Positions 58,009-64,000 of a DNA stretch of 64,000 bases are shown in pieces; positions within the stretch are counted from its first letter, which is position 1; each line of letters starts with the position of its first letter. Source of the DNA: Hymenobacter yonginensis (GTDB taxonomy: Bacteria; Bacteroidota; Bacteroidia; Cytophagales; Hymenobacteraceae); contig NZ_CP115396.1 of the NCBI RefSeq assembly GCF_027625995.1, positions 930,001 to 994,000 of the forward strand, read 5' to 3'. The position numbers and the translations under genes are program-made. The notes under the pieces are model-generated. The model was not told the origin of the DNA, made no database searches, and saw nothing but the letters and a program-made list of their open reading frames with translations.

Positions 58009-59664
58009 ATGAAACACCTGGTAGCCAAGATTCACCCTGCTGATAACGTGCTGGTTGCTCTCCAGGACCTGCCCGTGGGCACGCCCGTCACCTGGGACGG
58101 CACCACCGTCACGACCACCGAAAAGATACCGGCCAAGCACAAGCTGGCCCTGCAGTTTCTGGCCCCCGGCGACCCGGTGCATATGTACGGCGTGCTGGTG
58201 GGCAAAGCCGCCCAGGCCATCGGCATCGGCGGCCTGCTGACCACGGCCAACATGCGCCACGCCACCGACAGCTACAACGAGCACCAGCAACGCCGCCCCG
58301 ACTGGACCGCACCCGACGTAAGCCAGTGGGCCGGCCGCACTTTCCAGGGCTTCCACCGCCCCGATGGCCGCGTGGGCACCGCCAACTACTGGCTGGTGAT
58401 TCCGCTGGTGTTCTGCGAAAACCGCAACATTCAGGTGTTGGAAGAAGCCTTAGTGAACGACCTCGGCTACGCCCGCCGCAAAAGCTACCAGCCCCAGACC
58501 CAGGAGCTGATTTCGCTGATGCAGGCCGGCAAAACCGTAGAAGAAATCCTGGCCACCGACCTGCATTCCGCCGAAGACGGCCACCAGAAACCGCGGCTGT
58601 TCCCGAACGTGGACGGCATCCGGTTTTTGCAGCACGAAGGTGGCTGCGGCGGCATCCGGCAGGATGCCCAGACGCTGTGCGGCCTGCTGGCTGGCTACAT
58701 CACGCACCCCAACGTGGCGGGCGCCACCGTGCTCAGCCTAGGCTGCCAGAACGCACAGGTGAGCATGCTGCAGGACGAGATAAACAAGCGCAGCCCCGGC
58801 GGTCTGCAAAAGCCGCTCTACATCCTGGAGCAGCAGAAAATCGGAACCGAAGAGGCACTCATCAGCGCGGCGTTACGCCAGACGTTTGCGGGCCTGATGG
58901 TGGCCAACCAGCAGACGCGCCAGCCCGCACCCATCAGCCAGCTGTGCATCGGGCTGGAGTGCGGCGGCTCCGACGGCTTCTCCGGCATCTCGGCCAACCC
59001 CGCCGTGGGCCACGTCTCCGACCTGCTGGTAGCGGCCGGTGGCTCCGTGATTCTGGCCGAGTTTCCCGAGCTGTGCGGCGTCGAGCAGGAGCTGGTAGAC
59101 CGCAGCGTAGACACCGCCACGGCCGAGCGGTTCAGTTCCCTGATGAAGGCCTACGGCGACTCCGCCGTGGCCGTCGGCTCGGGCTTCGACATGAACCCCT
59201 CGCCGGGCAACATCCGCGACGGGCTGATTACGGACGCCATGAAATCGGCCGGCGCGGCCCGCAAAGGCGGCTCCTCGCCGGTAGTAGCCGTGCTCGACTA
59301 CCCCGAGCCCGTGACGCTGCCCGGCCTCAACCTGCTGTGCACGCCCGGCAACGACGTGGAAAGCACCACCGCCGAAGTAGGGTCGGGGGCCAATGTGGTC
59401 CTCTTTACCACCGGCCTCGGCACGCCCACCGGCAACCCCATTGCGCCGGTCGTGAAAATCAGCTCCAACACCGCCCTGGCCCGCCGCATGCCCGACATCA
59501 TCGACGTGAACACCGGCACCGTCATCGACGGCGAGGAAACCATCGAACAGGCCGCCGAGCGGATTCTGGACTACGTCATCCGGGTGGCCAGCGGCGAGGA
59601 AGTAGCCGCCGTGCGCCACGGCCAAACCGACTTCATTCCGTGGAAACGCGGGGTGAGTTTGTAA
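58009..59664 (+). CDS. uxaA: Altronate dehydratase UxaA
   Basis: Iron-dependent hydrolyase that removes water from altronate to give 2-keto-3-deoxygluconate, the point where the galacturonate route joins the lyase route. The 551-residue protein has an N-terminal SAF domain (about 1-95, AKIHPADNVLVALQDLPVG) followed by the catalytic UxaA/GarD domain with FHRPDGRVGTANYWLVIP, QHEGGCGGIRQDA, LSLGCQN, GLECGGSDGFSGISANPAVG and GSGANVVLFTTGLGTPTG. The ATG at 58009 begins the family sequence; a frame open to 57934 includes repeat-derived residues. It follows uxaB across a family A element. Confidence 0.95.
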   Translation: MKHLVAKIHPADNVLVALQDLPVGTPVTWDGTTVTTTEKIPAKHKLALQFLAPGDPVHMYGVLVGKAAQAIGIGGLLTTANMRHATDSYNEHQQRRPDWTAPDVSQWAGRTFQGFHRPDGRVGTANYWLVIPLVFCENRNIQVLEEALVNDLGYARRKSYQPQTQELISLMQAGKTVEEILATDLHSAEDGHQKPRLFPNVDGIRFLQHEGGCGGIRQDAQTLCGLLAGYITHPNVAGATVLSLGCQNAQVSMLQDEINKRSPGGLQKPLYILEQQKIGTEEALISAALRQTFAGLMVANQQTRQPAPISQLCIGLECGGSDGFSGISANPAVGHVSDLLVAAGGSVILAEFPELCGVEQELVDRSVDTATAERFSSLMKAYGDSAVAVGSGFDMNPSPGNIRDGLITDAMKSAGAARKGGSSPVVAVLDYPEPVTLPGLNLLCTPGNDVESTTAEVGSGANVVLFTTGLGTPTGNPIAPVVKISSNTALARRMPDIIDVNTGTVIDGEETIEQAAERILDYVIRVASGEEVAAVRHGQTDFIPWKRGVSL

Positions 59665-59678
59665 GCTAATTTCTATCT

Positions 59679-59773
59679 GTCATCCTGAGCTTGCGAAGGA
59701 CCTTATCACGACTGGATTGTGCCTGAGTGAATTGTGCATGAAGGATAAGCTCCTTCGCGCTGCTCAGGATGAC
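59679..59773. repeat. Family B relative (GTCATCCTGAGC)
   Basis: Arms GTCATCCTGAGC-TTGCGAAGGACCTTATC (59679-59707) and GATAAGCTCCTTCGCGCTGC-TCAGGATGAC (to 59773). Same design as family B but with CCTGAG in place of TCCGAG. It fills most of the uxaA-uxaC gap. Confidence 0.8.
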
Positions 59774-59794
59774 AAGAGTATAAAAATCCCACCC

Positions 59795-61231
59795 ATGAAG
59801 CCCTTCCTCAACGCCGACTTCCTGCTGCAGACGCCCACGGCCCGCACGCTCTACCACGAGTACGCCGCTGCTATGCCCATCATCGACTACCACAACCACC
59901 TGCTGCCCGACCAGATTGCCGAAGACCGGCAGTTCGACAACATCACGCAGGTGTGGCTCTACGGCGACCATTACAAGTGGCGCGCCATGCGCACCAACGG
60001 CGTGCCCGAGCGCTACATCACCGGCGACGCTACCGACTGGGAGAAGTTCGAGAAGTGGGCCGAAACCGTGCCCCAGACCGTGCGCAACCCGCTCTACCAC
60101 TGGACGCACCTGGAGCTGCAGCGCTACTTCGGCATCACGGAGCTGCTCAGCGCCGCCAGCGCCCGCCGCATCTACGACCAGTGCAACGCGCTGCTCCAGA
60201 CGCCCGAATATTCGGTGCGCAATCTGCTGCGCAAAATGAACGTGGAAACGCTCTGCACCACCGACGACCCCGCCGACTCGCTGGAGCACCACCGCGCCCT
60301 GCAAAGCAGCAGCTTCGAGGTGCGCGTGCTGCCCACCTTCCGGCCCGACAAGGCCATGGCCGTGGATGATGCCGCCAGCTACAACCTTTACCTCGACAAG
60401 CTGGGCGAAGCCGCCGCCGTGGAAATCCGCACGTTCTTCGACCTGCAAACGGCCCTGCGCCTGCGCCACGACTACTTCGCGGCCCTCGGCTGCCGCCTTT
60501 CCGACCACGGCCTGGAGCAGCTGTACGCAGCCGACTACACCGAGGCGCAATGCAACGATATCTTCCTGAAAATCCGCAGCGGCGAGGAGCTGACGGCCGA
60601 GGAGGTACTGCGCTTTAAGTCGGCCATGCTAGTGCTGCTGGCCGAAATGGACTGGGAGAAAGGCTGGACTCAGCAGTTCCACCTCGGCGCGCTGCGCAAC
60701 AACAACGCCCGCATGCTGCGCCAGCTCGGTCCCGACACCGGCTGGGACTCCATCGGCGACTTCTCGCAGGGCCGCGCCCTTTCGAAGTTCCTCAACCGCC
60801 TCGACGAGCAGGACAAGCTCACCAAAACCATCCTCTACAACCTCAATCCCGCCGACAACGAGCTGATGGCCACCATGATTGGCAACTTCAACGACGGCTC
60901 GGTGGCGGGTAAGGTGCAGTTCGGTTCCGGCTGGTGGTTTCTGGACCAGAAGGACGGCATGGAAAAGCAGATCAACGCTTTGAGTAACATGGGCCTGCTG
61001 AGCCGCTTCGTAGGCATGCTCACTGATTCGCGCAGCTTCCTCTCGTACCCGCGCCACGAGTATTTCCGGCGTGTACTCTGCAACCTCTTCGGCCAGGACG
61101 TGGAAAACGGCGAGCTGCCCAATGACCTGGAGGGCCTAGGCGCCATCATCAAAAACATCTGCTACGGCAACGCCAAGGCGTATTTCGGCTTTGAAACGGT
61201 AGCCAGGCCCACAGAAGCTGCTACGGTGTAG
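59795..61231 (+). CDS. uxaC: Glucuronate/galacturonate isomerase UxaC
   Basis: Amidohydrolase-fold isomerase that interconverts D-galacturonate and D-tagaturonate (and D-glucuronate and D-fructuronate), the first intracellular step of the galacturonate route. The 478-residue protein has the metal motif IIDYHNHLLPDQI (about 27-39), then VWLYGDHYKWRAMRTNG, CTTDDPADSLEHH, RVLPTFRPDKA and QFHLGALRNNNARM, and ends with NICYGNAKAYF. The ATG at 59795 is chosen because the longer frame starts within a repeat. It lies between two repeat elements, in line with uxaA and kdgK. Confidence 0.95.
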   Translation: MKPFLNADFLLQTPTARTLYHEYAAAMPIIDYHNHLLPDQIAEDRQFDNITQVWLYGDHYKWRAMRTNGVPERYITGDATDWEKFEKWAETVPQTVRNPLYHWTHLELQRYFGITELLSAASARRIYDQCNALLQTPEYSVRNLLRKMNVETLCTTDDPADSLEHHRALQSSSFEVRVLPTFRPDKAMAVDDAASYNLYLDKLGEAAAVEIRTFFDLQTALRLRHDYFAALGCRLSDHGLEQLYAADYTEAQCNDIFLKIRSGEELTAEEVLRFKSAMLVLLAEMDWEKGWTQQFHLGALRNNNARMLRQLGPDTGWDSIGDFSQGRALSKFLNRLDEQDKLTKTILYNLNPADNELMATMIGNFNDGSVAGKVQFGSGWWFLDQKDGMEKQINALSNMGLLSRFVGMLTDSRSFLSYPRHEYFRRVLCNLFGQDVENGELPNDLEGLGAIIKNICYGNAKAYFGFETVARPTEAATV

Positions 61232-61250
61232 ATTACAAAGACCGTCGTGC

Positions 61251-61273
61251 AGAGACGCAGCCGAAGCGTCTCT
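61251..61273. repeat. Short family A hairpin
   Basis: AGAGACGC and GCGTCTCT around seven bases (AGCCGAA). A minimal family A copy, 20 bases after the uxaC stop. Confidence 0.65.
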
Positions 61274-61285
61274 AAAACCTCGCCT

Positions 61286-61384
61286 GAACGTCATTCCGAG
61301 CTTGCGAGGAATCTCGCGTGCTGACGCAGGATTACCATAGCAACCCCAGCACGCGAGATTCCTCGCAAGCTCGGAATGACGTTC
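61286..61384. repeat. Family B hairpin element
   Basis: Arms GAACGTCATTCCGAGCTTGC...(61286-61323) and ...GCAAGCTCGGAATGACGTTC (61347-61384), perfect over about 38 bp, with the inner ATCTCGCGTGCTG shared with the element at 33672. It fills the uxaC-kdgK gap. Confidence 0.88.
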
Positions 61385-61405
61385 TAAAACTCCCAAGTCC
61401 CCAAC

Positions 61406-62416
61406 ATGAAGCAAGTCGTCACCTTTGGTGAAATCATGATGCGGTTGTCGCCGCCGCTAAACTACCGGCTGCCGCAGGCCAGCACGCTGGAAGTAACCTA
61501 CGGCGGCGGCGACGCCAACGTGGGCGCCGCGCTGGTGCACCTGGGGATGCCGGCCGCGCACGTCGGCTGCTTCCCCGACAACGCCGTGGGCCAGGCCGCT
61601 GCGCAGGCGTTCCGCGCCCACGGCGTGGACATGCAGCATTGCGTGTTCCGGGGCGAGCGGCTGGGGCTGTATTTCCTGGAAGTGGGCGCCTCGCTGCGCG
61701 GCAGCCGCATTGTGTACGACCGCTACAACTCGGCCTTCGCCAACCTGCAGCCGGAGTGGTTCAATTGGGAAGAAATCTTGAAAAACGCGCAGTGGCTGCA
61801 CTGGACTGGTATCACGCCGGCCATTTCAGCCGCGGCGGCCCAGGCCACCCGCGACGCCATCCGGGCGGCCCTCCGGCTCGGCATCACCGTATCGGCCGAC
61901 GTGAACTACCGCCGCAACCTGTGGCAGTATGGCCAGCGGGCGCAGGACGTAATGCCCGAGCTGGTGGCTGGCTGCGACGTGGTGGTGTGCACCGAAGGCG
62001 ACGCCGACGACCTGTTTGGCATCAAGCCCGAAGCCGGCGCTGAAAACCGCTTTGTTTCGATGAGTGAGCAGCTGATAGCACAGTTTCCGCAGATCAAGCA
62101 GGTGATTGCCACGCGCCGCAAAACCCGCAGCGCCTCGCACGAGCGAATCCGGGGCATGGCTTACGTGGACGGCACCTACCACCAAACCAGCTACTTCGAC
62201 ATCAACCCCGTTGTGGACCGCATCGGCGGCGGCGACTCGTTCATTTCCGGCTACATCTACGGCCAGCAGCACTACGCCACCACCGACGAAGCCCTGACGT
62301 TTGCCACGGCCGCCTCTGCCCTCAAGCACACCATCCACGGCGACGTCAACCTCGTGACGGCAGCCGAGGTCGAGCACATCATGGCCGGCAACCTTACGGG
62401 GCGGCTGCTGCGGTAG
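61406..62416 (+). CDS. kdgK: 2-keto-3-deoxygluconate kinase KdgK
   Basis: PfkB-family (ribokinase-like) sugar kinase that phosphorylates KDG to KDPG with ATP. The 336-residue protein begins VTFGEIMMRLSPP, has the substrate loop GGGDANVGAALVHLG (about 31-45), the variable VNYRRNLWQYG region and the catalytic anion-hole motif with the Asp base DRIGGGDSFISGYIYG (about 271-286). KdgK in other Bacteroidota has the same layout. It follows uxaC across a family B element and precedes kdgA, so both branches of the pathway drain through it. Confidence 0.93.
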   Translation: MKQVVTFGEIMMRLSPPLNYRLPQASTLEVTYGGGDANVGAALVHLGMPAAHVGCFPDNAVGQAAAQAFRAHGVDMQHCVFRGERLGLYFLEVGASLRGSRIVYDRYNSAFANLQPEWFNWEEILKNAQWLHWTGITPAISAAAAQATRDAIRAALRLGITVSADVNYRRNLWQYGQRAQDVMPELVAGCDVVVCTEGDADDLFGIKPEAGAENRFVSMSEQLIAQFPQIKQVIATRRKTRSASHERIRGMAYVDGTYHQTSYFDINPVVDRIGGGDSFISGYIYGQQHYATTDEALTFATAASALKHTIHGDVNLVTAAEVEHIMAGNLTGRLLR

Positions 62417-62432
62417 TGGGCCGGAAAAGCAC

Positions 62433-62537
62433 GTCATGCTGAGCTTGTCAAAGCATCTCTACCGCTTTGTTGCAATGCCACTGATTAGTCAGAGGTAGAG
62501 ATGCTTCGACTGCGGCTGCGCCTTCGCTCAGCATGAC
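62433..62537. repeat. Family B relative (GTCATGCTGAGC)
   Basis: Arms GTCATGCTGAGC-TTGTCAAAGCATCTC-TACC and GGTAGAGATGCTTCGAC...TCAGCATGAC (to 62537). Same design as family B, with TGCTGAG core. It fills the kdgK-kdgA gap. Confidence 0.8.
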
Positions 62538-62565
62538 AAATAATAACAACTGACAACTCCAACAA

Positions 62566-63219
62566 ATGCCCCGTTTCTCCGCTGCTCATATCCTCGAAAC
62601 CGTGCTGGCTACGCCCATCGTGCCGGTGTTCTACCATGCCGATGCCGCGTACGCCCAGCGTATTGTGCAGGCCTGCTATGACGGTGGACTGCGCGTGTTT
62701 GAGTTCACCAACCGCGGGGCGCAGGCCTTCGAGGTGTTCGGGCAGCTGATGGCCTTCGTGCAGCAAAACTGCCCGGCAATGCTGCTTGGCATCGGCACGA
62801 TTTACACGGCTGCTGACGCCGAACGGTTCATTGCCGCCGGCGCCGATTTTGTGGTGCAGCCCTGCATCACAGCGGAGGTGGCGGAGGTGTGCCGCCGGCA
62901 CGACACGCCCTGGCTGCCCGGCACCATGACCGTGCGCGAGGTGTACGAGGCCACGCAGCTGGGCGCGGCCATCGTGAAGGTGTTCCCCGGCAACGTGGTC
63001 GGGCCGGGCTTCATCAAGAGTCTGCGCGGCCCCATGCCGAGCGTGCCGCTGATGGTAACCGGCGGCGTAGAGCCCACTCGCGAGAGTCTGCGCGAGTGGT
63101 TTGGGGCCGGCGTGAACGTGGTGGGCATGGGCTCCCAGCTGTTCAAAAATGACGACCCCGCCGCCCTGAAAACCCTGCTCCGCGACCTGCTGGACTACCT
63201 GCCGACGCTGAAGAACTAA
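62566..63219 (+). CDS. kdgA: KDPG aldolase KdgA (Eda type)
   Basis: Class I aldolase that splits 2-keto-3-deoxy-6-phosphogluconate into pyruvate and glyceraldehyde 3-phosphate, linking the pathway to glycolysis. The 217-residue protein has the catalytic Glu46 in VFEFTNRG, the TVREVYEATQLGA region and the Schiff-base lysine Lys138 in IVKVFPGNVVGPGF, then GGVEPTRESLREWFGAG. Such enzymes may also act on 4-hydroxy-2-oxoglutarate. It follows kdgK and precedes the ExuT-like transporter by 65 bases. Confidence 0.94.
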   Translation: MPRFSAAHILETVLATPIVPVFYHADAAYAQRIVQACYDGGLRVFEFTNRGAQAFEVFGQLMAFVQQNCPAMLLGIGTIYTAADAERFIAAGADFVVQPCITAEVAEVCRRHDTPWLPGTMTVREVYEATQLGAAIVKVFPGNVVGPGFIKSLRGPMPSVPLMVTGGVEPTRESLREWFGAGVNVVGMGSQLFKNDDPAALKTLLRDLLDYLPTLKN

Positions 63220-63284
63220 GTGCTAGGCCGCCGTTGCTTGCCAACCTTGTACTATCTGCTCATCTCCATTCCCGCCCGCCTCCG

Positions 63285-64000
63285 ATGATACAAACTGTCC
63301 CTGCTACTTCGGCCCCCGTCACCGATGTGATTGGCAAATACCGCTGGACCATCTGTGGTCTGGTGTTCTTTGCCACCACCGTCAACTACCTCGACCGGGC
63401 CGTTATTTCCCTGCTCAAGCCCTACTTGGAAACCGAGTTCCGGTGGAACTCCGGCGACTACGCCAACATCGAAATTGCCTTCAAGCTGGCCTATTCGCTG
63501 GGCATGCTGGGCGTGGGCCGCATCATCGATAAGCTGGGCACCAAGATGGGCTACGCGCTGTCCACGTTTCTGTGGAGTCTGGCCGCCATCGGGCACGCGT
63601 TTGTGAGCAGCACGCTGGGCTTTTCGGTGGCGCGGGCGTTTCTGGGCGTCACGGAGGCCGGCAACTTCCCGGCCGCCATCAAAACCACGGCCGAGTGGTT
63701 TCCGCAAAAGGAGCGGGCCCTGGCCACCGGCATCTTCAACTCGGGCTCCAACGTGGGGGCCATTATTGCGCCGCTCACGGTGCCGCTCATTGCCGAGTCT
63801 ATCGGCTGGAAATGGGCCTTCGTGATTACCGGTGCGCTGGGCTTTGTGTGGCTGATTCTGTGGTTCGTCTACTACGAAGTGCCGGCCCGCCACGCCCGGC
63901 TCACCAAAGCCGAGTTCGACTACATCCACAGCGACGTGGACGATCTGGCCGCCGCGGCCATCACCAGTCAGCCCAAGGTGTCGTGGTTTAAGCTGCTCAC
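63285..64000 (+). CDS. ExuT-like MFS hexuronate transporter, 3' end outside the window
   Basis: Inner membrane permease of the major facilitator superfamily, anion:cation symporter group, likely for galacturonate and glucuronate. Only the first 238 residues are in the window. They hold the first six spans; the MFS signature lies between spans 2 and 3 (GRIIDKLGTKMGYALS, about 76-91). Family marks are VFFATTVNYLDRAVISLLKP, RAFLGVTEAGNFPAAIKTTA and WFPQKERALATGIFNSGSN. It is the last gene seen in the pectin locus and supplies the inner-membrane step for monomers released outside or in the periplasm. The frame runs on beyond 64000, so it is partial, not broken. Confidence 0.9.
   Translation, partial: MIQTVPATSAPVTDVIGKYRWTICGLVFFATTVNYLDRAVISLLKPYLETEFRWNSGDYANIEIAFKLAYSLGMLGVGRIIDKLGTKMGYALSTFLWSLAAIGHAFVSSTLGFSVARAFLGVTEAGNFPAAIKTTAEWFPQKERALATGIFNSGSNVGAIIAPLTVPLIAESIGWKWAFVITGALGFVWLILWFVYYEVPARHARLTKAEFDYIHSDVDDLAAAAITSQPKVSWFKLL

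Overview
The window looks like chromosome from a GC-rich member of the Bacteroidota, most likely Cytophagales close to Hymenobacter. The signs are a SusC/SusD pair, a type IX secretion sorting domain on a secreted amylase, a gliding-motility type C-terminal domain, many short Bacteroidota-style lipoproteins, absence of obvious Shine-Dalgarno sites, and TAnnTTTG-like -7 boxes. I found no rRNA, tRNA, CRISPR array, transposase, integrase or phage gene. All coordinates and family calls come from reading the sequence and translations by eye; no search was run.

Region 1 (1-9.9 kb): a seven-repeat secreted propeller protein converges on a biotin locus read leftwards. bioB is closed by its own strong terminator. 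Then follow a small secreted protein that shares a TAATG junction with bioF, a methyltransferase in the place of bioC, bioD, bioA and a beta-ketoacyl synthase overlapping bioA. The gaps of this operon are filled with hairpin repeats, and one repeat-like stretch appears to sit in frame inside the ketoacyl synthase.

Region 2 (9.9-29.3 kb): housekeeping and accessory genes. These include a sugar O-acetyltransferase, a YiaA/B membrane protein, RluF with a long basic tail, a lipoprotein peptidase, a frameshifted CHU_C lipoprotein, YebC, a formimidoylglutamase-like hydrolase overlapping a DUF4097 protein, an MBL hydrolase, an XRE/DUF2975 pair, urocanate hydratase (with a decayed copy of its 3' end downstream), an AT-rich orphan gene, an ion channel with a zinc ribbon, an NmrA protein and a cold-shock gene.

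Region 3 (29.3-40.2 kb): a GH13 amylase with a T9SS tail, a CtlX-like guanidino-group hydrolase, malate:quinone oxidoreductase, a GNAT enzyme, an NlpC/P60-like lipoprotein, an MscS channel, a BLUF blue-light sensor, a methyltransferase and nicotinamidase.

Region 4 (40.2-64 kb): a pectin/galacturonate utilisation locus. Extracellular depolymerisation is by a CE12-GH28 fusion, a CE8-PL10 fusion and a GH105 enzyme. Uptake is by SusC/SusD. Unsaturated uronate goes through KdgF, KduI and KduD; galacturonate goes through UxaC, UxaB and UxaA. Both routes meet at 2-keto-3-deoxygluconate, which KdgK and KdgA split, and an ExuT-like MFS transporter (cut by the window end) closes the set. A LacI-family regulator lies inside the locus. 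A 28-bp block with a central-CpG palindrome occurs upstream of both the CE12-GH28 gene and kduD and is the best candidate operator.

The most unusual overall signal is the density of long intergenic inverted repeats, in at least five sequence families. They sit in nearly every operon gap longer than about 100 bp and never in the short gaps.
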